Positions 17,502 through 26,094 of a stretch of 64,000 bases of DNA are shown here, piece after piece. The notes below the pieces were generated by a model that saw only the letters and a program-made list of their open reading frames with translations, was not told the origin of the DNA and searched no databases. The stretch covers positions 1-64,000 of the forward strand of contig JAGWIW010000001.1 in NCBI GenBank assembly GCA_028866015.1, written 5' to 3'. Within the stretch, counting starts at the first letter, position 1. Every line of letters starts with the position of its first letter. Source of the DNA: Betaproteobacteria bacterium. Lineage in GTDB: Bacteria > Pseudomonadota > Gammaproteobacteria > Burkholderiales > Ferrovaceae. Position numbers and translations under genes: made by a program.

Positions 17502-18311
17502 TCAAACCCCCTTTGAATTATTGCCGTTCATGATAGCGGATTTTTTAGACCACCTCCACAGATAAACGCCGAGCAAAACCATGGGCAGGCTGAGCCACTG
17601 CCCCATGCTAAACCCCAAGGCCAATAAGCCCAGGAAGCCATCCGGTTCACGCGTAAACTCCACAAGAAACCGGAAGCAACCGTAACAGATCAGGAACAGG
17701 GCTGACATCTGGCCCAAGGGTCGCTGACGCCGGCTAAAGCCCAATAGAATCGTTCCCAGGACAAGGCCTTCGAGCAGCGCTTCATAGATCTGTGAAGGGT
17801 GTCTGGGCAGCGTGTCGAAATGAGGAAACACCATGGCCCAAGGCACATCGGTGACTCGTCCGGGCAATTCCCCGTTGATGAAATTGCCGATACGGCCAAA
17901 ACCAAGTCCAAAAGTAACCAAAGGCGCAACAAAATCAGTGACTTCTAGCCAGTGCCTGCCATTGCGGCGGGCATAAAGCCAGCCCCCCAGCACCACTCCC
18001 AGGAATCCGCCATGAAACGACATGCCACCCTGCCAGACGGCAAACACGTCCAGGGGATGAAGCAGATAGTACTCGGGCTTGTAGAACAGGATGTAGCCCA
18101 GGCGGCCGCCCAGAATCACACCCAGCACCACATAAGTCAGGAAATTGTCAGCCTGTTCCACAGTCCAGCCCAGCCAGGGTTGGGTGCGGATGCGCCAACG
18201 TGCGGCCGCAGCGCCGGCAAGAAAACCAGCCAGGTACATGAGGCCGTACCAGCGTACGGCCAGAGGGCCCAGATGAATGGCTACCGGATCAAAACCAGGG
18301 TGGATCAGCAT
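17502..18311 (-). CDS. lgt: Prolipoprotein diacylglyceryl transferase
   Basis: 269 residues, the normal Lgt length, with seven or so membrane helices. It carries the family signature [17 protein letters not shown] and the N-terminal [18 protein letters not shown]. It transfers the diacylglyceryl group of phosphatidylglycerol to the lipobox Cys of prolipoproteins, several of which are encoded in this window. It is divergent from ilvD with a 62-bp shared promoter region. Confidence 0.97.
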   Translation of the reverse strand: MLIHPGFDPVAIHLGPLAVRWYGLMYLAGFLAGAAAARWRIRTQPWLGWTVEQADNFLTYVVLGVILGGRLGYILFYKPEYYLLHPLDVFAVWQGGMSFHGGFLGVVLGGWLYARRNGRHWLEVTDFVAPLVTFGLGFGRIGNFINGELPGRVTDVPWAMVFPHFDTLPRHPSQIYEALLEGLVLGTILLGFSRRQRPLGQMSALFLICYGCFRFLVEFTREPDGFLGLLALGFSMGQWLSLPMVLLGVYLWRWSKKSAIMNGNNSKGV

Positions 18312-18373
18312 GAGTACAGGACCTTGCGATAAAATGACAGATTATACCGACCTCATGTTGCAGGAGATTTCCA

Positions 18374-20050
18374 ATGGCAGACAACCGCCGCAGCCGAGCC
18401 ATCACTGAAGGCGTCCAACGTTCCCCCAACCGCGCCATGTTGCGCGCCGTGGGTTTCAAGGACGGTGATTTCAACAAACCCATCGTCGGCGTTGCCAACG
18501 GGCACAGCACCATCACCCCTTGCAATGCGGGCCTGGGAGAACTCGCGGCCCGCGCCGAAAAAGCGTTGCGTTCAGCCGGCGCCATGCCCCAAATCTTCGG
18601 CACCATAACCGTTTCGGATGGCATCTCCATGGGCACACAGGGGATGAAATACTCCCTGGTTTCGCGCGAGGTGATCGCCGACTCCATCGAAACCGCCACC
18701 AACGCCCAGAGCATGGATGGAGTGCTGGTGGTGGGTGGATGCGACAAAAACATGCCCGGTGGCATGATCGCCATCGCCCGCATGAACGTTCCCTCCATCT
18801 ACGTATATGGCGGAACCATCAAAGCCGGCCATTACCACGGCAAAGACCTGACCATCGTGAGTTCCTTTGAGGCTGTGGGACAGTACACGGCAGGAAAAAT
18901 GAACGATACCGATTTCGTGGAGATTGAAAAGCACGCCTGTCCTGGAAAAGGATCCTGCGGCGGGATGTATACCGCCAACACCATGTCCTCTGCCATTGAG
19001 GTGTTGGGCATGGCCCTGCCCTATTCATCCACCCAGGCTGCCGAAGATGAAGAAAAGGCAGTAAGCGCGGAAGAAAGCGCGCGCACCCTGGTCAAAGCCA
19101 TTCACAACCAGTTGCTGCCCCGCCAGATCATGACCCGCAAAGCGTTTGAGAATGCCATTACAGTCACCATGGCCGTCGGCGGTTCCACCAACGCGGTGCT
19201 GCACCTGTTGGCCATTGCCCATGCGGCCGAAGTGCCGTTGCGACTGGAAGATTTCGAGGAAATCCGCGGTAAGGTCCCGGTGCTTTGCGATCTCAAGCCT
19301 TCCGGACAATATGTCGCAACCGACCTGCATCGCGTGGGTGGGATTCCCCAGGTCATGAAAATGCTGCTGGCGCGAGGATTGCTGCATGGGGACTGCATGA
19401 CCATCACCGGCAAGACAGTGGCTGAAAATCTCAAGGACATCCCTTCTGATCCATCAACCGACCAGGATGTCATCCGCCAATGGGATAACCCGCTTTATGC
19501 GCAAGGCCACTTGGCCATCCTCAAGGGAAATCTCGCCACTGAAGGGGCCGTAGCCAAGATCACCGGCGTCAAAAACCCCAAGATCACCGGCCCAGCCCGT
19601 GTGTTCGAATCGGAAGAGGACGCCATGGACGCCATTCTCAAGGGGAAAATCCAGCCCGGCAATGTGCTGGTGATCCGCTACGAAGGTCCAAAGGGAGGCC
19701 CTGGCATGCGGGAAATGCTCTCCCCCACATCAGCCATCATTGGCGCCGGCCTGGGCGATTCGGTGGGCCTTATCACGGATGGTCGATTCTCGGGCGGGAC
19801 CTACGGTATGGTGGTGGGTCACGTGGCGCCTGAAGCTTTTGTCGGCGGCACCATTGCGCTGGTGCAAGAAGGAGATTCCATCACCATCGACGCGCCCGCC
19901 CGGTTGCTCCAACTCAACGTTCCGGAGGACGAACTGGCCCGCCGCCGTGCTGCTTGGACCGCCCCTGCGCCACGCGTCACCCGCGGTGCATTGGCCAAGT
20001 ACCTGAAGCTCGTAGGGACTGCAAGCCGGGGCGCCGTAACGGATGAGTGA
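18374..20050 (+). CDS. ilvD: Dihydroxy-acid dehydratase
   Basis: 558 residues, full length. Converts 2,3-dihydroxy-isovalerate or -methylvalerate to the 2-keto acids of valine and isoleucine synthesis using an iron-sulfur cluster. Seen: [18 protein letters not shown], the cluster Cys motifs [10 protein letters not shown] and [16 protein letters not shown], and the C-terminal [20 protein letters not shown] follows AGGAG at a suitable distance. It stands alone and is closed by a strong terminator. Confidence 0.98.
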   Translation: MADNRRSRAITEGVQRSPNRAMLRAVGFKDGDFNKPIVGVANGHSTITPCNAGLGELAARAEKALRSAGAMPQIFGTITVSDGISMGTQGMKYSLVSREVIADSIETATNAQSMDGVLVVGGCDKNMPGGMIAIARMNVPSIYVYGGTIKAGHYHGKDLTIVSSFEAVGQYTAGKMNDTDFVEIEKHACPGKGSCGGMYTANTMSSAIEVLGMALPYSSTQAAEDEEKAVSAEESARTLVKAIHNQLLPRQIMTRKAFENAITVTMAVGGSTNAVLHLLAIAHAAEVPLRLEDFEEIRGKVPVLCDLKPSGQYVATDLHRVGGIPQVMKMLLARGLLHGDCMTITGKTVAENLKDIPSDPSTDQDVIRQWDNPLYAQGHLAILKGNLATEGAVAKITGVKNPKITGPARVFESEEDAMDAILKGKIQPGNVLVIRYEGPKGGPGMREMLSPTSAIIGAGLGDSVGLITDGRFSGGTYGMVVGHVAPEAFVGGTIALVQEGDSITIDAPARLLQLNVPEDELARRRAAWTAPAPRVTRGALAKYLKLVGTASRGAVTDE

Positions 20051-20066
20051 TCGAAGCAGTTTTTAA

Positions 20067-20106
20067 GCCAGCAAAAAGGGCGGCCCTGGCCGCCCTTTTT
20101 GCTGGC
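20067..20106. terminator. Bidirectional rho-independent terminator between ilvD and the alkB-like gene
   Basis: Perfect 19-bp inverted repeat (20067-20085 and 20088-20106) around CT. The AAAAA/TTTTT runs lie inside the arms, so it can act on both strands. It sits 16 nt past the ilvD stop and 9 nt past the stop of the convergent alkB-like gene. Confidence 0.93.
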
Positions 20107-20115
20107 ATCGGCCTT

Positions 20116-21126
20116 TCAAGCTTGCCGGTTCAACTGCGCCCCCTCCACACGCTCCATGATGCGCCGGAACAACGCCGGAAAATTGGCAAGCGTTCCCATG
20201 ACCGCATATCCGTAGGGCAGTTGGGGGGCCTCTGGCGTCTGGGCCAGCCCGTTGAGATCCTTGCCGGGATTCAGGTGGTGATCGGCATGGCGACAGTTGT
20301 TGAAGGAGATCAGGGTCGTGATCCAGTTCCGGCAGTCCCAGGTATGCTGGGGACCGATCCGTTCGAAACGGCCCTCAACCTGTTTGCGGTAAAGCGCCCA
20401 GTGCTGGATGAACGTGATGGAGGCATCCACCATGTACATGACGATGGTCTGCACCGTCAGGAAAGCCACCCCTTTCCAGCCAGCCAGATCGAATACGATC
20501 CCATTGAGCAATCCGTAGAATACGATCGGCCCATACACTTCGGACCACAGATTTCCTCGCAACCTGGCAATTTCAATGCCCACCCGAAGCTGTTTGACCA
20601 TGTTGCGCCGTGAAAAGGACGTCAGGGAATCTCCCACATGGGTATACAAGCTGTCCTTGGGGGTGCCAACCAGCACATGGTGGCCAGCCCCGTGCTCCTG
20701 GGTGTAATGCCCGAAGCACACCGTGGTGAAAAACCATTTGGCCAGTCTTCGGTCCCAATGGTTGCGACTGTGCCCCAATTCATGACCGAGCGCATTGCCC
20801 GAACCACCGGCCGCGTAGCCTGATCCAGCACCGGCAAGCAGCACCAGCCACCAAGGGTAGGCCTTGGCCAGGCAGGCGCCGACAATGCCTTGCATCGTGA
20901 TGCCCAGCAGGACCACGCGCAGCATCCAGAAACTCCAGTAAGGGATGGGACCCTGATAGTCACCCACTGCCAGTTCCAGCAACGGAAGCCCGATCAATCC
21001 GACGAAAAAAGGCCAGGCCGGATGGCCTGCGGCAAGGCAAATTGCAGGAAGCCACGCAAAGACAATGGCGAGCAATGCCCCCAGCAAAGCCAGTGGGTTT
21101 GCAAGTGAAGTGCGCGCATTTTCCAT
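20116..21126 (-). CDS. AlkB-family membrane hydroxylase (alkane 1-monooxygenase-like)
   Basis: 336 residues, shorter than the usual 390-410 of AlkB. Diiron His motifs are complete: HELGHSRNH, EHGAGHH and NCRHADHH. A fourth AlkB-type region reads QHWALYRKQ with GPQHTWDC. There are about six membrane helices. The known family uses rubredoxin electrons to hydroxylate terminal carbons of alkanes; no rubredoxin or reductase gene is in the window. The short length comes mostly from compact termini. The native substrate may be an alkane, a fatty acyl chain or an aromatic methyl group. Confidence 0.8.
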   Translation of the reverse strand: MENARTSLANPLALLGALLAIVFAWLPAICLAAGHPAWPFFVGLIGLPLLELAVGDYQGPIPYWSFWMLRVVLLGITMQGIVGACLAKAYPWWLVLLAGAGSGYAAGGSGNALGHELGHSRNHWDRRLAKWFFTTVCFGHYTQEHGAGHHVLVGTPKDSLYTHVGDSLTSFSRRNMVKQLRVGIEIARLRGNLWSEVYGPIVFYGLLNGIVFDLAGWKGVAFLTVQTIVMYMVDASITFIQHWALYRKQVEGRFERIGPQHTWDCRNWITTLISFNNCRHADHHLNPGKDLNGLAQTPEAPQLPYGYAVMGTLANFPALFRRIMERVEGAQLNRQA

Positions 21127-21134
21127 AGGGCGGA

Positions 21135-21140
21135 TATAAT
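21135..21140 (+). promoter_or_regulatory. Likely -10 box of the tRNA-Ala promoter
   Basis: Perfect TATAAT 11 nt before the tRNA 5' end. No good -35 hexamer is visible 16-18 nt upstream. The element lies between the tRNA and the divergent alkB-like gene. Confidence 0.5.
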
Positions 21141-21151
21141 AGCAGAGCCGT

Positions 21152-21227
21152 GGGGGGTTAGCTCAGCTGGGAGAGCGTCTGGTTCGCAATCAGAAGGTCG
21201 GGAGTTCGATCCTCCTACCCTCCACCA
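21152..21227 (+). tRNA. tRNA-Ala (anticodon CGC)
   Basis: 76 nt with encoded CCA. Acceptor stem GGGGGGT pairs with ACCCTCC and contains the G3:U70 alanine identity pair. D arm GCTC..GAGC; anticodon stem TCTGG/TCAGA with loop TTCGCAA, anticodon CGC reading GCG; T loop TTCGATC. The last 13 nt overlap, on the other strand, the 3' end of livF. Confidence 0.97.
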
Positions 21228-21937
21228 TCCCCCAGGTAGGCTGAGCGCACCATCGGATTTTCCATGCAAGCTGATGCCGTATCCACCAGCACAACCTGAC
21301 CGGATTCCATCACATAGGCGCGGTCGCACACTTCAAGTGCAAGACGCGCATTCTGTTCCACCAAAAGCAATGTCACACCTTCTTCAGCAATCTTGCGGAT
21401 CACGCTGAAAATCTTCTCCACCATGACCGGCGCGAGCCCCATGCTGGGCTCGTCCAGCATCAGCAAGCGCGGACGGGACATCAGGGCTCGTCCAATGGCC
21501 AGCATTTGTTGCTCACCGCCCGACAGAGTGCCTGCTTGCTGGTACCTGCGTTCATGCAGCCTGGTAAACAGGCTGTAGACATGGTCAAGTTCCTGCGGAA
21601 ACTTTTCGGAATCTTTGCGATGGTAAGCCCCCATGAGGAGATTTTCCTCAATGGTAAGGCGATTGAATACGCCACGTCCTTCGGGAACCAATGCCAGCCC
21701 TTTCCCCACGCGTTGCCAGGCAGGAATGGCCCGCAACGCCTGGCCAGCGTAAGCGAGTACTCCGTCGGCCGGAGCAACCAAACCGGCGATGGCTTTCAGG
21801 GTGCTGCTCTTGCCTGCCCCATTGGCGCCAATCAGGGTAACCCGTTCGCCTTCCATGACATCGAGGTTCAACCCTTCAACCGCCTTGATGCCACCATAAT
21901 GCACGCAGAGATTTCGCACTTGAAGCAAAGGGCTCAT
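21215..21937 (-). CDS. livF: Branched-chain amino acid-type ABC transporter ATP-binding protein LivF
   Basis: 240 residues, the second ATPase of a Liv-type importer. Walker A GANGAGKSS, signature LSGGEQQ, Walker B LLMLDEPS, LivF-typical RVTLIGANGAG and LALVPEGRGVF. Its last four residues and TAG stop are encoded by the complement of the tRNA-Ala 3' end, an overlap of 13 bp. Last gene of the hemF-livHMGF run. Confidence 0.93.
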   Translation of the reverse strand: MSPLLQVRNLCVHYGGIKAVEGLNLDVMEGERVTLIGANGAGKSSTLKAIAGLVAPADGVLAYAGQALRAIPAWQRVGKGLALVPEGRGVFNRLTIEENLLMGAYHRKDSEKFPQELDHVYSLFTRLHERRYQQAGTLSGGEQQMLAIGRALMSRPRLLMLDEPSMGLAPVMVEKIFSVIRKIAEEGVTLLLVEQNARLALEVCDRAYVMESGQVVLVDTASACMENPMVRSAYLGDGGG

Positions 21938-22725
21938 GCAACTCCCTTGCCAAGATAGGCTTCAATCACTTTGGAATGGGCCAGGACTTCGCGTGGCGTC
22001 CCTTCCGCAATGCATTCACCGTAATCCAGAACCGTGATGTGGTCGCACAACTGCGAAACCCATTTGACATCATGCTCAATCAGCAGAATTGCCGTGCCGT
22101 CTTCGCGGATGCGGCGTACCAGATTGGCTAATTGCATTCTTTCAGAGGCATTCATCCCGGCCGCAGGCTCGTCAAGCGCGAGCAACTTTGGCTCGGTGGC
22201 GAGCGCCCGCGCGATTTCAAGCCGACGCTGGTCGCCATAAGACAAGGTGCCTGCGATGCGCTGCGCTTGGGCCGCAATCCCCACATAGTCCAGCAATTTG
22301 CGGGCACTGTCCCTAATCGCCGCCTCTTCCTGCCGGGTTTCGGCTGTACGGAAAACCGCGCCCATCACGCCCGCGTGGGTGCGCACATGTCGGCCCACCA
22401 TGACATTTTCCAGCACAGTCATGTTGGAAAAAAGACGAATGTTCTGAAACGTCCGTGCAATGCCTCGTGCGGCCACAGCATGGGGCCTTCCCGCAGGAAG
22501 GGGTTCCCCCGCAAAGCGGACAGTCCCGGAGTCCGGTTTGTAAATGCCAGTCAACACGTTGAAAAACGTGGTTTTTCCAGCCCCATTGGGACCAATCAGC
22601 CCGGTGATGCTGCCTGCCCCCAATGCAAGCGACACATCGTTCAATGCGCGCAGCCCGCCAAAGCGCTTGCCGATGCGAACCGCTTCCAGCAAGGGGCAGG
22701 GCATGCCATCACTACTTCGACTCAT
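21934..22725 (-). CDS. livG: Branched-chain amino acid-type ABC transporter ATP-binding protein LivG
   Basis: 263 residues from ATG at 22725, preceded by AGAGAGAA; a GTG at 22746 would add 7 residues. Walker A GPNGAGKTT, signature LSYGDQRRLEIARAL, Walker B LLALDEPAAGMN, typical LivG with the C-terminal IAEGTPREVL. It overlaps livM by 14 nt and livF by 4 nt, so translation is probably coupled. Confidence 0.93.
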   Translation of the reverse strand: MSRSSDGMPCPLLEAVRIGKRFGGLRALNDVSLALGAGSITGLIGPNGAGKTTFFNVLTGIYKPDSGTVRFAGEPLPAGRPHAVAARGIARTFQNIRLFSNMTVLENVMVGRHVRTHAGVMGAVFRTAETRQEEAAIRDSARKLLDYVGIAAQAQRIAGTLSYGDQRRLEIARALATEPKLLALDEPAAGMNASERMQLANLVRRIREDGTAILLIEHDVKWVSQLCDHITVLDYGECIAEGTPREVLAHSKVIEAYLGKGVA

Positions 22726-23752
22726 GAAGTTCTCTCTGGCGGGCACTGGCTGGCAACAGGCCTTCGGGCCTCATCAACATCATGAGCACCAGGGCTATGC
22801 CAAAAACCAGCAGACGCAAATTGGAAGGGTCCACCCAAATTCTGCCGAACAGAAACTCCTGCAGTCCGCCCAAACCACGCAACGCTTCGGGCAGTACAGA
22901 CAGGAGCACCGCACCCAGCACCACTCCGGCAATATTACCCATGCCCCCCAGCACCACCATGCACAGGATCATCACCGACTCCTGCAGCGTAAAGCTTTCC
23001 GGGCTCACAAAGCCCTGAAACCCCGCAAACAGGCCACCGGAAACCCCACCAAAAGTAGCCCCCATGGCAAAAGCCAGAAGCTTGAGGTTACGGGTGTTGA
23101 GCCCCATGCTGGCCGCCGCCAGCTCATCTTCCCTGATGGCAGCCCAGGCCCGGCCGATGCGTGAATTTTCCAGGCGATGCGACAGATGGACTGCCAGCAC
23201 TACAGCCAACAGAAAGAGGAAATAGACGTTGATCACCAGCGGGACCTCGATCCCGCCCAGGTGGTATGTTTTTTCCAGAAACCACGGGCCCACATGAAGG
23301 GGATCGATCAGGCTCACCCCTTGCGGCCCATTGGTGATGTTGACTGGCGCATTCAGGTTATTGAGGAAAATGCGGATGATTTCCCCAAAGCCCAGCGTAA
23401 CGATGGCCAAATAGTCTCCCCGCAACCCGAGCGTGGGGGTGCCCAGCAAAACCCCAAAACAGGCAGCAAGCAAAGCCCCCATGGGAAGCAGCGCCCACAG
23501 GGGCCAATGCAGGTCAAACTGGGGTGAAGCAAACAATGCGTAGCAGTAGGCGCCTACCGCAAAAAATGCCACATACCCCAAATCCAGGAGGCCGGCGTAG
23601 CCCACGACAATATTGAGCCCCAGCGCAAGCAGGACGTAGAGCAGCGCGAAGTCCAGGATTCGCACCCAGCCTTGCCCTAGCACAACATGGGTGACGAAAG
23701 GCAGCGCCAGTACCAGCGCGGCGGCTCCCCAGCGAATGAAACGTGGACGCAT
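22712..23752 (-). CDS. livM: Branched-chain amino acid-type ABC transporter permease LivM
   Basis: 346 residues from ATG at 23752, 7 nt after livH ends. About nine membrane helices and the family stretches NIVVGYAGLLDLGYVAFFAV, RGDYLAIVTLGFGEIIRI and GRAWAAIREDELAA (the EAA-like loop that contacts the ATPase). An upstream in-frame start would overlap livH and is less likely. Confidence 0.92.
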   Translation of the reverse strand: MRPRFIRWGAAALVLALPFVTHVVLGQGWVRILDFALLYVLLALGLNIVVGYAGLLDLGYVAFFAVGAYCYALFASPQFDLHWPLWALLPMGALLAACFGVLLGTPTLGLRGDYLAIVTLGFGEIIRIFLNNLNAPVNITNGPQGVSLIDPLHVGPWFLEKTYHLGGIEVPLVINVYFLFLLAVVLAVHLSHRLENSRIGRAWAAIREDELAAASMGLNTRNLKLLAFAMGATFGGVSGGLFAGFQGFVSPESFTLQESVMILCMVVLGGMGNIAGVVLGAVLLSVLPEALRGLGGLQEFLFGRIWVDPSNLRLLVFGIALVLMMLMRPEGLLPASARQRELHESK

Positions 23753-23759
23753 TTTCACG

Positions 23760-24683
23760 TCATACCTTTTCACGGGCGCGGCTGCCCAGTAGGCCATTCG
23801 GATGAAATATCAGCACTCCGATCAGCACGAGAAAGGCAAAAACGTCCTTGTAATTGCTGCCAAAAAAACCGCCAGTAAGATCCCCGATATAGCCTGCGCC
23901 CAAGGCTTCCACAACGCCCAGCAAGAGCCCCCCCAGCATGGCTCCGGGAAGATTGCCGATGCCGCCCAGAACTGCCGCGGTAAATGCTTTCAGCCCCAGC
24001 ATGAACCCCATGGTGTAGTTGCCAACATTGTAGTAAGCCGCCACCATGACTCCCGCCACCGCAGCCAAGGCGGACCCAATGACGAAAGTGAAAGCGATGA
24101 TGCGGTCGGTGTTGACTCCCATCAGCTGTGCCACTGCTGGATTCTGTGCTGTGGCGCGCATGGCCCTGCCCAGCGCAGTGCGCTTGACCAGCAGAAGCAG
24201 GATTGCCATCAGCAAGGTTGCCAGGACGATGATGAGGCCCTGGATCGCAGTAATGATCACGCCATGCCAACTCATGCTGGCGGTGGGCAGTACCGAGGGA
24301 AAAGACAGGTAGCTTCTTCCCCATATCAATGCAGCCAGTTGCTGCAGCACGATGGACAAGCCGATGGCCGTGATGAGCGGCGCCAGTTTTGGTGCGCGGC
24401 GAAGCGGTCGATACGCCACCCGCTCAATGGCAAGACCAAGGGCCATGCAGACCGCCATGGCGACTGCGACGGCAACTGCCAGGGCAACTCCGGAGGGCAC
24501 ACCCCAACCGGTCAGGGCCTGGAGTACCGTCAATGCGACCATGGCCCCCACCATGACCACATCGCCATGCGCAAAATTGATGAGTTCCATGATGCCGTAG
24601 ACCATGGTGTAACCGAGGGCCACCAGTGCATAGATACTGCCCAGGGTTAATCCATTGACCAGCTGCTGCAGGAATATGTCCAT
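23760..24683 (-). CDS. livH: Branched-chain amino acid-type ABC transporter permease LivH
   Basis: 307 residues from the ATG that shares its A with the hemF stop (TGATG). Eight or so membrane helices, with LVNGLTLGSIYALVALGYTM, INFAHGDVVMVGAM and the loop GRAMRATAQNPAVAQLMGVN. Together with LivM it forms the membrane channel. The coupling to a heme-synthesis gene is unusual for this family. Confidence 0.93.
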   Translation of the reverse strand: MDIFLQQLVNGLTLGSIYALVALGYTMVYGIMELINFAHGDVVMVGAMVALTVLQALTGWGVPSGVALAVAVAVAMAVCMALGLAIERVAYRPLRRAPKLAPLITAIGLSIVLQQLAALIWGRSYLSFPSVLPTASMSWHGVIITAIQGLIIVLATLLMAILLLLVKRTALGRAMRATAQNPAVAQLMGVNTDRIIAFTFVIGSALAAVAGVMVAAYYNVGNYTMGFMLGLKAFTAAVLGGIGNLPGAMLGGLLLGVVEALGAGYIGDLTGGFFGSNYKDVFAFLVLIGVLIFHPNGLLGSRAREKV

Positions 24684-25579
24684 CACACCCAATCGCGACC
24701 GTTGAGGAAATCCTTGAGAAGCCGGTCTTCGGAGCTGCCTGTTTCGGGATGCCAGTCGTAGCGCCAGCGCACCACTGGTGGCATGGACATCAGGATGGAT
24801 TCGGTGCGACCTCCGGATTGCAGGCCAAACAGCGTGCCCCGGTCATAGACCAGGTTGAATTCCACATACCGCCCGCGGCGGTATGCTTGAAAATCCCGTT
24901 CTCGCTCGCCGTAAGGCAACGCCTTTCGCCGCTCGACCAATGGCAGATAGGCCGGCAGAAAATGGTCTCCAACGCTTTGCCAAAGTGCCTGCGCCTGGGG
25001 AAATGCAATTTCATTGAAATCGTCAAAAAATATGCCGCCCACTCCGCGCGGTTCGGCGCGATGCTTGAGATAGAAATACTCGTCGCACCATTTCTTGAAG
25101 CGTGGGTAGTAATCCTCCCCAAAGGGATCCAGCGCAACCTTGCAGGTCTGATGGAAATGTCGCGCATCATCCTCGAAGCCGTAGTACGGCGTCAGGTCCA
25201 TGCCGCCTCCAAACCACCAAATGGGATCGCTTTGGCCATGAAAGGCGGCGAAAAAGCGCACGTTCATATGGACGGTCGGCACATAGGGATTGCGCGGATG
25301 AAGCACCAGCGATACTCCCATGGCCTCAAAATGCCTCCCGGCAAGCTCGGAACGGTGTGCTGATGCTGACGGCGGCAGGCCCCGCCCCATGACATGCGAG
25401 AAGTTCACCCCGCCGCGCTCAAGCAGATTGCCTTCCTCCACCAGGGCACTGATCCCTCCCCCGCCGTCCGCCCGTTCCCACCCATCCCTCCGGAACGGTT
25501 TTCCATCTTCGCGTTCCAGGGCTGTGACGATACGATCCTGCAGGCCGAGCAGGTACGTTTTGATGCCGGAAGTATCCAT
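24683..25579 (-). CDS. hemF: Oxygen-dependent coproporphyrinogen III oxidase
   Basis: 298 residues from ATG at 25579, matching the family's usual 300; a longer in-frame start adds 30 residues unlike HemF. Motifs [59 protein letters not shown] and [20 protein letters not shown]. It decarboxylates coproporphyrinogen III to protoporphyrinogen IX with O2. This serves the heavy heme demand of the cytochromes in this window. It is upstream of and overlapping livH. Confidence 0.96.
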   Translation of the reverse strand: MDTSGIKTYLLGLQDRIVTALEREDGKPFRRDGWERADGGGGISALVEEGNLLERGGVNFSHVMGRGLPPSASAHRSELAGRHFEAMGVSLVLHPRNPYVPTVHMNVRFFAAFHGQSDPIWWFGGGMDLTPYYGFEDDARHFHQTCKVALDPFGEDYYPRFKKWCDEYFYLKHRAEPRGVGGIFFDDFNEIAFPQAQALWQSVGDHFLPAYLPLVERRKALPYGERERDFQAYRRGRYVEFNLVYDRGTLFGLQSGGRTESILMSMPPVVRWRYDWHPETGSSEDRLLKDFLNGRDWV

Positions 25580-25605
25580 GGGAAATGAGTTCCTTGCCTC
25601 AGGCT

Positions 25606-26061
25606 TTAGGCTTTGCCGGCAGCACGATGGATGGCTGCGCGAATGCGATTGTAAGTTCCGCAACGGCACAAATTGCCGTTCATGGCAGCATCGATTTCCT
25701 CGTCAGTGGGATGCGGGTTCTTTGACAGCAGAGCGGCAGCACTCATGATCTGCCCCGACTGGCAATAACCGCATTGGGCCACCTCAAGCGCCACCCAGGC
25801 CTTTTGGACCGGATGTTCCCCGTTATGGGAAAGTCCTTCAATGGTGGTTATTTTTTTCCCTGAGACCGCAGAAAGCGGTGTCTGGCAGGAACGCACCGCT
25901 TCGCCGTCCAGGTGCACGGTGCAGGCGCCGCATAACCCCTTGCCGCAGGAAAACTTGGTTCCAGTCAATCCCAACTCGTCGCGAATCACCCACAGTAGGG
26001 GGGTATCCACATCCGACTTGACCGTAAACACTTTGCCGTTGAGCGTAAGCTGTGTCGTCAT
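25606..26061 (-). CDS. [2Fe-2S]-binding subunit of a xanthine dehydrogenase-family oxidoreductase (IorA-like), orphan
   Basis: 151 residues from ATG at 26061. N-terminal plant-type ferredoxin cluster [12 protein letters not shown] and C-terminal helical domain cluster [17 protein letters not shown], as in isoquinoline oxidoreductase alpha subunits and aldehyde dehydrogenase small subunits. Such subunits normally sit beside a large molybdopterin subunit. Here the next gene is hemF and the other side is polA, so the partner must be elsewhere or missing. Confidence 0.88.
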   Translation of the reverse strand: MTTQLTLNGKVFTVKSDVDTPLLWVIRDELGLTGTKFSCGKGLCGACTVHLDGEAVRSCQTPLSAVSGKKITTIEGLSHNGEHPVQKAWVALEVAQCGYCQSGQIMSAAALLSKNPHPTDEEIDAAMNGNLCRCGTYNRIRAAIHRAAGKA

Positions 26062-26094
26062 GATGATGCTGCAGATTCCCGGAGTTCTGACATA

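Noticed and set aside
20994-21329. Minus-strand frame through the tRNA gene
   Set aside because: Contains the well-known artefact produced by translating the complement of a tRNA; the region codes for tRNA-Ala and the livF end.
24683-25669. Longer HemF start at 25669
   Set aside because: The added 30 residues are unlike the family; ATG at 25579 gives the usual HemF N-terminus.
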